Shown piece by piece: positions 9,298-17,666 of a stretch of DNA of 64,000 nucleotides. A program made the position numbers and the translations under genes. The DNA is taken from the NCBI RefSeq assembly GCF_001877785.1, contig NZ_MINN01000106.1, positions 186,001 through 250,000 of the forward strand, in the 5' to 3' direction. Origin of the DNA: Rossellomorea aquimaris (GTDB taxonomy: Bacteria > Bacillota > Bacilli > Bacillales > Bacillaceae_B). The first letter of the stretch is position 1; every line of letters begins with the position of its first letter. The notes below the pieces were generated by a model. The model searched no databases. It saw nothing but the letters and a program-made list of their open reading frames with translations, and was not told the DNA's origin.

Positions 9298-9500
9298 TCA
9301 GCTGGAGAATGATGAGCATTATTCACCAGCTGATTTTCTTTTGGTGAATTTCTTTTAAGATTCATCTGGTGAATAACGAATGATAATCAGTTGGTGAAAT
9401 TCTAAAGCCATTCATCTGGTGAATAACGAATGATAATCAGCCGGTGAACCATGCATGACATTCAGCAGCTGAATCCCGGGGCAAATTCACTGGTCCTATT
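9298..9500. repeat. 25-nt phased array, TCANCTGGTGAA core
   Basis: TCANCWGGTGAA-like units start at 9337, 9362, 9387, 9412, 9437, 9462 and 9487, exactly 25 nt apart. Two further units at 9298 and 9323 are 25 nt apart but offset by 14 nt from the rest. A longer identity, CTGGTGAATAACGAATGATAATCAG, also repeats at 9366 and 9416. The array occupies the space between the pepF terminator and the liaI-like gene. Confidence 0.8.
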
Positions 9501-9605
9501 CATGGTAAGCCTCAAGTCTTAGCTGAAAATAAAGCCAGAGCTCGTTATGGGAAATCAGGAAACCAGGTAGGATAAAGACATGAAGAAGAAAGGAGGCAAC
9601 ATCAA

Positions 9606-9950
9606 ATGAAAAAATTCGGATTGCTCTTAGCGGGAGGGATCGCAGCGATCGTGCTGCTTGCCAATTTAGGACCGATTGTGGGGCTCGCGCTTTCCCTGGT
9701 GATCATGTATTACAGCGTCAAGGCGTTCCTGAAAACAGATTCAACGTTCAAAAAGGTCCTCTGGGCCCTGATCGGACTGGCGGCATTCAGCGCCACAGTG
9801 TCCAACTTCCCGGCCATCATCGGACTCGTCGCCCTTTACGTCCTCTACGTAATCTACAAAAACTGGAAAAAGCAAGACGTCATCATCGAAGAAACATCCA
9901 ACGACCCATTCACAAACTTCGAAAAAGAATGGTCGCAATTAAAGAACTAG
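9606..9950 (+). CDS. LiaI-like membrane protein (lmo0954 family)
   Basis: A 114-residue protein with about three to four hydrophobic helices and a charged C-terminal tail ending EWSQLKN. It resembles the Listeria lmo0954 family and occupies the position of liaI, whose B. subtilis product anchors the PspA-like LiaH at the membrane during envelope stress. AAAGGAGG precedes the ATG. It is followed, after a 250-nt space with a dispersed repeat, by liaH, so co-transcription is likely but the repeat may influence it. I could not identify a convincing LiaR operator upstream. Confidence 0.7.
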   Translation: MKKFGLLLAGGIAAIVLLANLGPIVGLALSLVIMYYSVKAFLKTDSTFKKVLWALIGLAAFSATVSNFPAIIGLVALYVLYVIYKNWKKQDVIIEETSNDPFTNFEKEWSQLKN

Positions 9951-10013
9951 GGTTTATAAGAAGCTCTTGATCTTAGGAAAATGAGATGTGAATGTCTTTG
10001 TAGTTAAAGTTCC

Positions 10014-10150
10014 ATCCAGCGTTGATTGGAGTGCAAGACGAAGACTCCTGCGGGAAAAGTAGCTAATGTGAGACCCCGCAGGAGCGCAGCGACGAGGAGG
10101 CTCACGAGCTACCCGAGGAAAGCGAAGTATTGCACGGAAATCAAAAGCGG
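10014..10150. repeat. Dispersed Bacillus-type repeat, uninterrupted copy
   Basis: About 137 bp bounded by the inverted ends GTGCAAGAC and GTATTGCAC and containing further inverted segments (GACTCCTGCGGG, CCCCGCAGGAG, GAGGAGGCTCAC). Two other copies occur at 24284 and 25984. It lies between the liaI-like gene and liaH and encodes nothing. The RNA would fold into several hairpins. Confidence 0.85.
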
Positions 10151-10199
10151 TATTAAGAAGTACTTTACAAAATAAACAATCAAAAGGAGAGAAACAACC

Positions 10200-10853
10200 A
10201 TGCCAAACTTATTCCAAAGAATCAAAAATACAGTCATGTCCGACCTTCACGAAGCATTAGATAAAAAAGAGAAGAAAAACCCGATCGCAGTACTCAACCA
10301 CTACCTCAGACAATGCGAAAACGAAGTAGAGAAAGTAAGGAAACTGGTCGAACGCCAATATCTTCTCAAGGAAGAATTCACAAAAGAATACCAGCAGGCA
10401 GTGAAACTCGCGGAAAAAAGAAAACATCAGGCTGAAGTGGCTTCAAAGGCAAGCGAAACCGAGCTTTACGAATTTGCCCTTCAGGAACAAAAATACTATG
10501 ATGAGCGTGCAGAACGCATCGCGGATCTTAAGCTGAAAGCCGTGAAAGAGCTGGATGAGCTTGAAAGAAAATACGAAGAAATGAAGCATAAGCTTAAAGA
10601 TATGTACATCAAAAGGATGGAACTTATGGGCAGGGAGAATATCGCACGTGCCCATAATAAGATGAACAGCGTGCTGGAATCATCATCAGGCTACAATAAC
10701 GCATCGTTCTCGAAGTTCGATGAGATCGAGACTTACCTGGATCAGCTCGAGCACGGTGTGAACTCCTCTTATTACCGCAACACAATTGATGCGAAAATCG
10801 CCAAATTGGAAAAAGAAATGAAAAAAGAGGAAACTGAAGCCATTTCATTGTAA
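10200..10853 (+). CDS. liaH: PspA/IM30 family protein LiaH
   Basis: A 217-residue, highly charged, almost entirely helical protein of the phage-shock-protein A family. Members form large oligomers that bind and stabilise the stressed membrane; LiaH is the main effector of the B. subtilis LiaRS system. The N-terminal amphipathic segment MPNLFQRIKNTVMSDLHEAL and the long coiled coil (residues about 25-150, rich in EK heptads) are typical. AAAGGAGAG lies 9-10 nt before ATG. The gene sits in the order liaI-like, liaH, liaF, liaS, liaR. Confidence 0.9.
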   Translation: MPNLFQRIKNTVMSDLHEALDKKEKKNPIAVLNHYLRQCENEVEKVRKLVERQYLLKEEFTKEYQQAVKLAEKRKHQAEVASKASETELYEFALQEQKYYDERAERIADLKLKAVKELDELERKYEEMKHKLKDMYIKRMELMGRENIARAHNKMNSVLESSSGYNNASFSKFDEIETYLDQLEHGVNSSYYRNTIDAKIAKLEKEMKKEETEAISL

Positions 10854-10879
10854 AACATGGTATTCTATTAACAGTAAAA

Positions 10880-10912
10880 AGGGGGAGCCCGTCCAGGGTT
10901 CACCCTCTTTCA
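10880..10912 (+). terminator. Weak hairpin between liaH and liaF
   Basis: AGGGGGAGCCC and GGGTTCACCCTCT form an imperfect stem followed by only three T. In B. subtilis a partial terminator after liaH makes liaIH transcripts far more abundant than liaGFSR; this hairpin may do the same, by analogy. Confidence 0.5.
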
Positions 10913-10968
10913 TACTATCAGGGGAAAAACAAATACTATACATACACTCATGAAAGGAGGAACCCCCT

Positions 10969-11700
10969 TTGTTCAATAGACTGCGTTCAGACGGCATCAG
11001 CTGGATCATTTTGATCGGTACGGTACTCATCCTGTTGGAAGTCTCTTTTTATGACGGGGGGGTTCTGGTCTTTCTTTTCATAGCGGCATTTGCCATTTAT
11101 TTCGGCCGCAAGAATCTTCATAAAAAATCAGGCAAGATCCTGTTCTGGTTCGGGGTCATCAGCCTGGGGATCAATATATTCAATACCGTCGCTTTTAAAT
11201 TTTTGCTTTTTGCCATTTTAATTTTCATTATTATGCGCTTTGCCGATTCAAAGAAACATCCTAAATATATAGCTCCGGACATCAAAGAAACGTTCACGCA
11301 ATCCCAGGAACCGCTGATCATGAAGAAAGCGGCCATGCAGAATGAATGGTTCGGAACGAAGCGCACCCCTGAGGATGTGTTTGAGTGGAATGACATCAAC
11401 ATCCAGGGTATCATCGGTGATTCGGTCATCGACATGGGCAATACTGTTCTTCCGAAAGGGACCTCGGTCGTATCGGTCCGCAATATCCTTGGGAATGTGG
11501 AAATCCTCGTCCCGTATGAGGTGGAAGTAAGCATTCATCACTCTGTGCTCGCGGGTTCGATTGAAATTTTCGAAAGTGTGGAACCGAAGGCGATCAACCA
11601 ATCCCTCTACTATCAAACGCCAGGCTACGAAACGGCAGGCCAGCGGGTGAAGATTGTGACCTCCCTCTGGATCGGAGACTTAGAGGTGAAGAGAATATGA
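10969..11700 (+). CDS. liaF: Cell-wall-active antibiotic response protein LiaF
   Basis: A 243-residue protein with N-terminal membrane helices (about residues 10-90) and the soluble C-terminal LiaF/YvqF domain, recognisable by GDSVIDMGNTVLPKG and NILGNVEILVPYEVEV. LiaF is the specific inhibitor of the LiaRS two-component system in B. subtilis. It begins with TTG, supported by AAAGGAGG 8 nt upstream and no better start. It overlaps liaS by four bases (ATGA), indicating translational coupling. LiaG, normally between liaH and liaF, is absent. Confidence 0.9.
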   Translation: MFNRLRSDGISWIILIGTVLILLEVSFYDGGVLVFLFIAAFAIYFGRKNLHKKSGKILFWFGVISLGINIFNTVAFKFLLFAILIFIIMRFADSKKHPKYIAPDIKETFTQSQEPLIMKKAAMQNEWFGTKRTPEDVFEWNDINIQGIIGDSVIDMGNTVLPKGTSVVSVRNILGNVEILVPYEVEVSIHHSVLAGSIEIFESVEPKAINQSLYYQTPGYETAGQRVKIVTSLWIGDLEVKRI

Positions 11701-12746
11701 GTACAGTCGGAAAGCAACTGGCAGCCGGATTCTTCTTTTCGCTTTGTGTATTGATCGTCGTCGCCCTTTCATTCTTCTATTTGTACCCGCTGGAAGACTG
11801 GTCCCTCTTATGGGAAGTCGAAGTGATGGATATACCGGCGGCTGGTTTCATTGTACTGGTCACTACCCTGCTCGGGCTCATATTCGGTCTGCGCTCTGGA
11901 TGGCTTCATAAAAAACAGCTGCATGAAATTGAAGATGCACTCCTCCATATCGAACAGGGGAGGACCTTCACCCCTGCAGAGTCATCGGCTGCAGAACTTC
12001 AGCATATTTGGAAAAAGGTCGACTCTTTAGGGAAGCATCTTGCCGACCAGGCAAGGTATTCACAGAAGCTTGCCAATGAAAAAGCGGAGGAGCAGGAGAA
12101 GCGGATCCAGGAAATCGTCTCACAGGAGCGCAACCGGCTGGCCCGGGAGCTTCATGATTCAGTCAGTCAGCAGCTCTTTGCCGCTTCGATGCTCATGTCG
12201 GCCATAACCGAGACGCCGTCATCGACAAGGACGGCACAGGAAGAAAAACAGCTTAAGATGGTCGAGCAGATGATCCATCAGTCACAGCTTGAAATGAGGG
12301 CGCTCCTTCTCCACTTGCGTCCTGTTGCGCTTAAGGGTAAGAACCTTCAGGAAGGAATGAAGGAGCTGCTGGTCGAATTATCACAAAAGGTGCCTCTCGA
12401 TATTCAGTGGAAAATCGAAGATATGAAACTCGACAAAGGGATCGAAGACCATCTGTTCAGGATCCTGCAGGAATCGGTTTCAAATACGCTGAGACATGCC
12501 AAGGCTGCGTCCCTTGAGGTGCTGTTGATTAAAAGGGAGTCCATCATCATTATGCGTATCGTGGACGACGGTCAGGGCTTTGATGTCAACGAATCGAAAG
12601 CCACGAGTTCATACGGGCTTCAGAATATGAAGGAAAGAGCCATCGAGATCGGCGGTACATGCAAGATCATCAGTATCCCAAATAAAGGCACACGCCTTGA
12701 GGTGAAGGTGCCGGTTGTAGAGAATGTAGGTGAAGAAAATGATTAA
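11697..12746 (+). CDS. liaS: Sensor histidine kinase LiaS
   Basis: A 349-residue NarX/LiaS-type kinase. Two membrane helices (about residues 10-30 and 45-70) flank a short extracellular loop, the intramembrane-sensing arrangement. A linker with coiled coil leads to the HisKA_3 dimerisation domain, [20 protein letters not shown], whose histidine is the phosphoacceptor, and an HATPase domain ending with the G box VDDGQGFD. Signal perception depends on LiaF in relatives, with cell-wall antibiotics such as bacitracin as inducers. GAGGTGA precedes the ATG; the 5' end overlaps liaF and the 3' end overlaps liaR. Confidence 0.92.
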   Translation: MSTVGKQLAAGFFFSLCVLIVVALSFFYLYPLEDWSLLWEVEVMDIPAAGFIVLVTTLLGLIFGLRSGWLHKKQLHEIEDALLHIEQGRTFTPAESSAAELQHIWKKVDSLGKHLADQARYSQKLANEKAEEQEKRIQEIVSQERNRLARELHDSVSQQLFAASMLMSAITETPSSTRTAQEEKQLKMVEQMIHQSQLEMRALLLHLRPVALKGKNLQEGMKELLVELSQKVPLDIQWKIEDMKLDKGIEDHLFRILQESVSNTLRHAKAASLEVLLIKRESIIIMRIVDDGQGFDVNESKATSSYGLQNMKERAIEIGGTCKIISIPNKGTRLEVKVPVVENVGEEND

Positions 12747-13371
12747 AGTCGTATTTGTAGATGACCACGAAATGGTGCGGATCGGTGTATCCTCCTATCT
12801 TTCTGCACAGTCTGATATCGAAGTCGTCGGTGAAGCCTCAGACGGGAGTGAAGGGGTGAAACTTGCGCTTGAACTGCGCCCGGATATCATCCTGATGGAC
12901 CTTGTCATGAAAGAAATGGACGGCATTCAGGCGACAAAGGAAATCATCAGCAGGTGGCCAGAAGCGAAAATCATCATCGTCACAAGCTTCCTGGATGACG
13001 ATAAAGTATACCCGGCTCTCGAAGCGGGTGCTGTCAGCTATATGCTGAAAACATCCAAGGCAAGTGAAATCGCGGACGCGGTCCGTAAAACGTATCATGG
13101 TCAATCGATCCTCGAGCCTGAGGTGACAGGAAAGATGATGACAAGGATGAGGCAGCGCACCGTTTCCGAACCCCACGAGGAGCTCACGAACCGGGAACTC
13201 GAAATTCTTATGCTGATGACCCAGGGAAAGACAAATCAGGAAATAGCCGATGAATTGTTCATCGCCTTGAAGACCGTGAAGACCCACGTTAGCAATATCC
13301 TCTCGAAGCTTGGCGTGCAGGACCGCACACAGGCAGTGATTTATGCATTTAAACATGATTTGGCGAAATAG
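12739..13371 (+). CDS. liaR: Response regulator LiaR
   Basis: A 210-residue NarL/FixJ-type regulator: receiver domain (VDDHEM acidic pocket, phosphoacceptor aspartate in ILMDLVM) and a LuxR-type helix-turn-helix ([19 protein letters not shown], then [18 protein letters not shown]). It activates liaIH when phosphorylated by LiaS. The ATG at 12739 has AGGTGA upstream and overlaps liaS by eight bases; an in-frame GTG three codons earlier is less likely. A terminator follows directly, closing the operon. Confidence 0.92.
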   Translation: MIKVVFVDDHEMVRIGVSSYLSAQSDIEVVGEASDGSEGVKLALELRPDIILMDLVMKEMDGIQATKEIISRWPEAKIIIVTSFLDDDKVYPALEAGAVSYMLKTSKASEIADAVRKTYHGQSILEPEVTGKMMTRMRQRTVSEPHEELTNRELEILMLMTQGKTNQEIADELFIALKTVKTHVSNILSKLGVQDRTQAVIYAFKHDLAK

Positions 13372-13373
13372 GG

Positions 13374-13402
13374 ACCCGGAAGCTGAGGCTTTTGGGTTTT
13401 TT
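13374..13402 (+). terminator. Intrinsic terminator of the lia operon
   Basis: ACCCGGAAGC pairs with GCTTTTGGGT using two G-T pairs, followed by six T. Confidence 0.8.
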
Positions 13403-13485
13403 ATTAGAGGAAATTTAAGCAAGGCTGCAAGAGAGTGGACAACGAGTAGAAGTTGTTACTTTTGACTTGAATAAGGTAGGTGTTT

Positions 13486-13595
13486 TTGTCGAAGAATCTG
13501 CAGTTCGCCCATAAAATTGAGATTTCGCCCTTATATTAGAAATATAGCCCTTATCCACGAGATAACGCCCATAAATCAAGATTATCGCCCATATC
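13486..13595. repeat. 20-nt phased array, CGCCCATAA core
   Basis: CGCCC or AGCCC followed by ATA/TTAT starts at 13506, 13526, 13546, 13566 and 13586, exactly 20 nt apart. It is preceded by a boundary segment TGTCGAAGAATCTGCAGTT that recurs in variant form before the arrays at 32980 and 33140. Confidence 0.85.
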
Positions 13596-13777
13596 CAACT
13601 TCAACAGAAAGAACTCTTCGTTAGAATCTACATCGATTTCCCCTTACCCAATTTTTATTCCTTAAAAGGAACAGATTAAGAGACTTTTGTACTGCACACC
13701 TCAACTGGTGACTTCATGCGATTGAGTAATTCTCTTAATGAAATATAAGGGAATACCCTGGGTGTATAGTAGTATCA

Positions 13778-13808
13778 ATTTACAAAATCAAAACAGTATT
13801 TACAAAAT
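13778..13808. repeat. Direct repeat ATTTACAAAAT, 20 bp apart
   Basis: ATTTACAAAAT occurs at 13778 and 13798 in the AT-rich region upstream of the secreted nuclease-like gene. The spacing of two helical turns suits a regulator site, but no regulator is known. The rest of the 13600-13919 gap shows no gene. Confidence 0.4.
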
Positions 13809-13919
13809 AATAAGAATAATAACACCGTTCAGCCTATTACTCTGCAAAATAAGACAAAATATACTTGTACTGTAATCTATTTTTTATATTTGTCATTTAT
13901 TATTGAAAGGGGAAAGGGT

Positions 13920-15887
13920 ATGGGCATGAAAAAAATTTCTTTGTCAGTAATGAGTACAGCGTTATTGCTTACGGGGAGCCTCGTTCCACAAGGGTTCACG
14001 GATACTAAGGAAGCGGCGGCAGCCTCCAATACAGCCGTTATCAATGAAGTCGCCTGGATGGGGACGACGGCTTCTTATAATGATGAGTGGATTGAATTGT
14101 ATAACGCATCTTCATCCAGCTTGTCCCTTGATGGATGGTTGCTTGAGGCCCAGGACGGTTCACCGTCCATCCAGTTAAGCGGGTCGGTGGCGGCAGATGA
14201 TTATTTTCTTTTAGAAAGAACAAGTGACAGCACGATTTCGGGAGTGACAGCGGACCAGATTTATACAGGAGGTCTTGGTAATTCAAATGAAGTACTCTAT
14301 TTGAAGGATGCTTCCGGCACAATCGTTGATGAAGTCGACAGCTGGTATGCAGGAGACAATGCGACGAAGGCGGCGATGGAGAGAAGTGACAGTGCTGCTG
14401 CCGGTACTGATGCAGCAAGCTGGGGTACGTCGACTGCTGCCTATGAAGGCGGCTACGGGACACCGAAAGCTCCTAACTCCCAGTCTGCACCTCCTTCAGG
14501 CGGCGGAAGTGAATCCCTGACGAATGTCAGCGAGGAACTTGGTGCAATCAATGTCTTCTTCAACAAAAGTGCAGAAACTCAATATGCTTCTTCCGGTAAC
14601 GAGGCAAACTACAACGTGAATCTGGAAGATCAATTGATTGAAAGGCTGAACGAAGCGACGACGTCGATCGATTTTGCTACATATGAAATCAATCTGCCGC
14701 GTGTGGTTGATACGCTCATGGAAAAAGCGGCTCAAGGGGTGGATGTGAGGATCCTTGCCGATGCGAAGGACGGAGCCGATCCTCATTATGCTGAACGATA
14801 TGAAACGATGAGACTATATTTAGAGAAGCTTGTCCGAGGAAAAGATAATATCGCAGGAACGGCGGACGATGCTCGTATTCTATCGGATTCCCCGATGTTT
14901 GCAGTAGAAGACGCAGCGAAGCGTTCAGCGCACAATCTGCCTGCAGGCTTCACCGATTTCCCGCAGCGGACGGTAATGGTGGGAAGCACGGAGAGGACGG
15001 GTCATCTATTTGTTGAAGGTGAAGAGAAGGCAGCGGACAGTTATTACTCACCGGGAAATCAGATGCATAACAAATTTGCAGTGGTGGATGATACATGGGT
15101 GTTCACAGGCAGCTGGAACTTTACGGTGACAGGACTTTACGGCTCAGAGGAGAATATGAATCAGAGAGTTCTTGACGGGAATCAGCAGCATGTCGTCGAA
15201 GTTCATTCACCTGAGCTTGCAGCCATATATGAAACAGAGTTCGAGGAAATGTGGGGAAGTGGGACGACGACGCCTGATAAGACAGTTTCAAACTTCAGTA
15301 CGCGCAAAATCGATAACACAACTCACTCAGTGACGATTGGCGGGAAAAAAGTCGAGGTCTACTTTTCTTCAGGTGATGATGCAGTCGGACGCATGAGGGA
15401 ACTTGTGAGAACAGAAGCGGATGAGAATGCTTATTTCACCATTTTTGCCTGGAGTGACCAGGCTTTGGTCGATGAACTGAAGAACAAATGGGAAGGAAGC
15501 TATGCCGATAATCAGGGTACGCTGACAGGCTTTGATGTCAAAGGACTTTTTGATGCAAGCTTCTGGAATCAATGGTGGTCTGCAAGTATCGAAATGACTG
15601 GCAGGACGGCATCTCAAACGAGCGAAAACAACCCGAATATCCGCTGGGCGAACCCGGCTCCGGTCTATCAGGCCAATGAAAGCAGAAAGCTTCATGCCAA
15701 AACGATGATCATCGATGCGGACACGACCAGTGACCCGACCGTTATCGTCGGTTCTACGAACTGGAGTGAAAACGGGAACAATGTAAATGATGAAAATATG
15801 CTGATCATCCATGACGCTGCGGTAACAAATCAGTTTCTGCAGGAATTCAATGCCAGATATATAAATGCCGGCGGGGTCGTTCAGTAG
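13920..15887 (+). CDS. Secreted lamin-tail-domain/phospholipase D-superfamily protein
   Basis: A 655-residue exported protein. Residues 1-35 are a signal peptide (KK, hydrophobic core, cleavage near AAAA-S). Residues about 40-150 form a lamin-tail (LTD) fold beginning INEVAWMGT and containing DEWIELYN. Two phospholipase D half-sites follow: HNKFAVVDDTWVFTGSWN and HAKTMIIDADTT...GSTNWSE, each with the HxK(x4)D core and downstream GS-N. PLD-superfamily enzymes hydrolyse phosphodiesters; LTD-PLD proteins of Bacillus are thought to be extracellular nucleases, though lipid substrates are possible. The ATG at 13920 has AAAGGGG 8 nt upstream; MKK two codons later is an alternative. Monocistronic. 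Confidence 0.85.
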   Translation: MGMKKISLSVMSTALLLTGSLVPQGFTDTKEAAAASNTAVINEVAWMGTTASYNDEWIELYNASSSSLSLDGWLLEAQDGSPSIQLSGSVAADDYFLLERTSDSTISGVTADQIYTGGLGNSNEVLYLKDASGTIVDEVDSWYAGDNATKAAMERSDSAAAGTDAASWGTSTAAYEGGYGTPKAPNSQSAPPSGGGSESLTNVSEELGAINVFFNKSAETQYASSGNEANYNVNLEDQLIERLNEATTSIDFATYEINLPRVVDTLMEKAAQGVDVRILADAKDGADPHYAERYETMRLYLEKLVRGKDNIAGTADDARILSDSPMFAVEDAAKRSAHNLPAGFTDFPQRTVMVGSTERTGHLFVEGEEKAADSYYSPGNQMHNKFAVVDDTWVFTGSWNFTVTGLYGSEENMNQRVLDGNQQHVVEVHSPELAAIYETEFEEMWGSGTTTPDKTVSNFSTRKIDNTTHSVTIGGKKVEVYFSSGDDAVGRMRELVRTEADENAYFTIFAWSDQALVDELKNKWEGSYADNQGTLTGFDVKGLFDASFWNQWWSASIEMTGRTASQTSENNPNIRWANPAPVYQANESRKLHAKTMIIDADTTSDPTVIVGSTNWSENGNNVNDENMLIIHDAAVTNQFLQEFNARYINAGGVVQ

Positions 15888-15902
15888 GGAATAAACGATA
15901 GA

Positions 15903-15948
15903 AGCAGTTCGACTTAGGGCATGAGTCCCCGTGGCGGACTGCTTTTTG
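15903..15948 (+). terminator. Intrinsic terminator of the LTD-PLD gene
   Basis: AGCAGTTCG pairs with CGGACTGCT, enclosing GGGCATGAGTCCCC, and is followed by five T. Confidence 0.7.
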
Positions 15949-16024
15949 TCTGGATCGAAAAGGTAAACGATTCAGTTTGTTGAATTATATTCATAGACTG
16001 TGTTTCGGCGGAAGGAGTGTGAAT

Positions 16025-16255
16025 ATGGGGGATATCGATAAAAAAAACCGTCTGGAGGAATCTCCGTTTCAGTATCGGGTCACAAAAAGCGGTGTTGTGT
16101 TTATAGATTATGAGGGCAGACAAGTGAAAATCCTTAAGGGGAAGGACGCTGACCGATTCTTGGAGAAATTGAAGACGGCGGGAAGCGAAAAAGAACGGCA
16201 ATTAGTGATGGCGAAGATTACAGGCAATTTTAAAAGAGGCAATGAACGCCTTTAA
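16025..16255 (+). CDS. Conserved hypothetical protein, 76 residues
   Basis: Family not recognised with certainty. The protein (MGDIDKKNRLEESPFQYRV...) is charged and soluble, with a beta-rich start (YRVTKSGVVFIDYEGRQVKIL) followed by a helical half (KDADRFLEKLK, ERQLVMAKITGNFKRGNE). GGAAGGAGTG lies a few bases before the ATG. It is followed 26 nt later by an acetyltransferase gene with no terminator between, so the two probably form an operon. Confidence 0.75.
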   Translation: MGDIDKKNRLEESPFQYRVTKSGVVFIDYEGRQVKILKGKDADRFLEKLKTAGSEKERQLVMAKITGNFKRGNERL

Positions 16256-16281
16256 AATGAGGTTGATTACGGGGGGGAACG

Positions 16282-17178
16282 ATGAGAGTAGTGCGCTTAA
16301 CAGAGGAGACGAGGGAGGACTTCCTGGAGTATTGCCGCAAACACCGGCACGAAGTGGATGATTCTTATCTATATGAGGACCAGTTAAAGGATTTGAAGGT
16401 CGATGAAGAAGAGAATCCAACTTATCTTCTGATCGAAGAAGACAGGATTGCCGGTGCTGTTTCCCTTTATCGAAGTGAATATTTACTCAAAGGAAACAGG
16501 GCGCGCTTCAGGATGTTCCACAGTACAATCCCTACGCTGAAGGCTTATAAACTTCTGTGGGAAAAGATAAAAGGTCATGGGGAGGATTTAGATAAAGTCT
16601 TTACATTTATCGACGAAAAGAACACGTCTGTAAGAAAGATCATGGAGGGATTAGGTTTTGATATTGAGAGAATATCTTATTTGCTTGAACGGCAGGCAAA
16701 GGATGTTCCTCAAATGGATATTCCGTCAGGATACAGGCTGGAAGACATTGTTTTCGACCGGGATGAAGAAATATGGTGTGAAGTGAGGAATGCTGCCTTC
16801 TCTCATTTAGCAGGTGCCGAAACACCGATTACTGCAGGGCGGGTAAAGGAGATGAAGAATCATGAAGGACATCTCGACGGCGGAATGAAAATTCTCTTCC
16901 GTAATGATGTTCCCTCAGCGATATTGAATGTTGAGAAGGAGTGGGATGAAGGAGAATGGAAGACCTTCATCGGTCTATTGGCAGTCAAACCGGATCAGCA
17001 GGGGAAAGGGATCGGAAGGCTGCTGTTAAGGGAAGGGCTGCGTTTCGGGAAGAAAGCGGGCATGGAAAAAGCCATGATCTCTGTGAATGGAGAAAATGAT
17101 AAAGCAGTGAAGCTCTACACCCGGGAAGGATTCGAGAAGAAGGTTGTCATGGTTTGTTATAAATACGATATGAAATAA
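16282..17178 (+). CDS. GNAT acetyltransferase with two GNAT-like domains
   Basis: A 298-residue protein with two successive GNAT folds. The second half carries an intact acetyl-CoA loop, VKPDQQGKGIGRLLLREG, and the C-terminal NDKAVKLYTREGFEKK typical of small-molecule N-acetyltransferases. The first half (residues 1-140) ends with NTSVRKIMEGLGFDIER and lacks an obvious Q/RxxGxG loop, so only the C-terminal domain is likely catalytic. This layout resembles mycothiol synthase-like GNAT pairs. Substrate unknown. Second gene of a likely operon. Confidence 0.85.
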   Translation: MRVVRLTEETREDFLEYCRKHRHEVDDSYLYEDQLKDLKVDEEENPTYLLIEEDRIAGAVSLYRSEYLLKGNRARFRMFHSTIPTLKAYKLLWEKIKGHGEDLDKVFTFIDEKNTSVRKIMEGLGFDIERISYLLERQAKDVPQMDIPSGYRLEDIVFDRDEEIWCEVRNAAFSHLAGAETPITAGRVKEMKNHEGHLDGGMKILFRNDVPSAILNVEKEWDEGEWKTFIGLLAVKPDQQGKGIGRLLLREGLRFGKKAGMEKAMISVNGENDKAVKLYTREGFEKKVVMVCYKYDMK

Positions 17179-17180
17179 AG

Positions 17181-17214
17181 AAAAAGGATGCTCCGGGGAA
17201 AGGAGCATCCTTTT
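17181..17214. terminator. Bidirectional terminator
   Basis: AAAAGGATGCTCC pairs with GGAGCATCCTTTT; it can serve both the GNAT gene (+) and the membrane-protein gene (-). Confidence 0.85.
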
Positions 17215-17230
17215 ACTGTGGAAGAACTGG

Positions 17231-17518
17231 TCATTCCATCCCCGGTGCTTTCTGAATTTCAAAAATAAGTACAATTGCAGTAATAGCGTGAGCAATCAGC
17301 CGGATAATCGGGAAGAAATTGAGGAACGAGGCAATGATTCCAAGCGCACTTCCGAGAATAGGCTGATCTTCTGATTTTGAAACGTATAACACACAAGCAT
17401 GCCAGACCGCCACTAGACATAGAAGAAACGGAATTGCGTCACCAGCAATATTTCCAAAGACCGGGACCGCGAGAAATAATTCAATCGAAAAGGACAACCA
17501 TTTTATACGTGAAAGCAC
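17231..17518 (-). CDS. Small multi-pass membrane protein, unknown family
   Basis: A 95-residue protein with about three hydrophobic helices (around residues 7-25, 30-48 and 65-90) and no recognisable catalytic motif. The GTG start at 17518 is chosen because AGGAGGTG lies 6 nt upstream; a longer frame to 17584 has no such signal. Small membrane proteins of this kind are common in Bacillus and often uncharacterised. Confidence 0.65.
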   Translation of the reverse strand: MLSRIKWLSFSIELFLAVPVFGNIAGDAIPFLLCLVAVWHACVLYVSKSEDQPILGSALGIIASFLNFFPIIRLIAHAITAIVLIFEIQKAPGME

Positions 17519-17666
17519 GGCACACACCTCCTGTTTACAAAGTATGCAACTAGAGGCTGGTGGTGCTTGTAAGAATGAGAGCAACGGAAAAAACTGATCA
17601 GGGTTTCCTTATTTCCTTTGATGACTGATTCTTCTAATGGGAAAATGCCGTTTGAAAAAACTTGAA

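Noticed and set aside
13486-13595. CRISPR array
   Set aside because: Units are short (about 9-12 nt conserved), spacing is 20 nt in total, no 25-37-nt identical repeats and no cas genes; the same applies to the other arrays.
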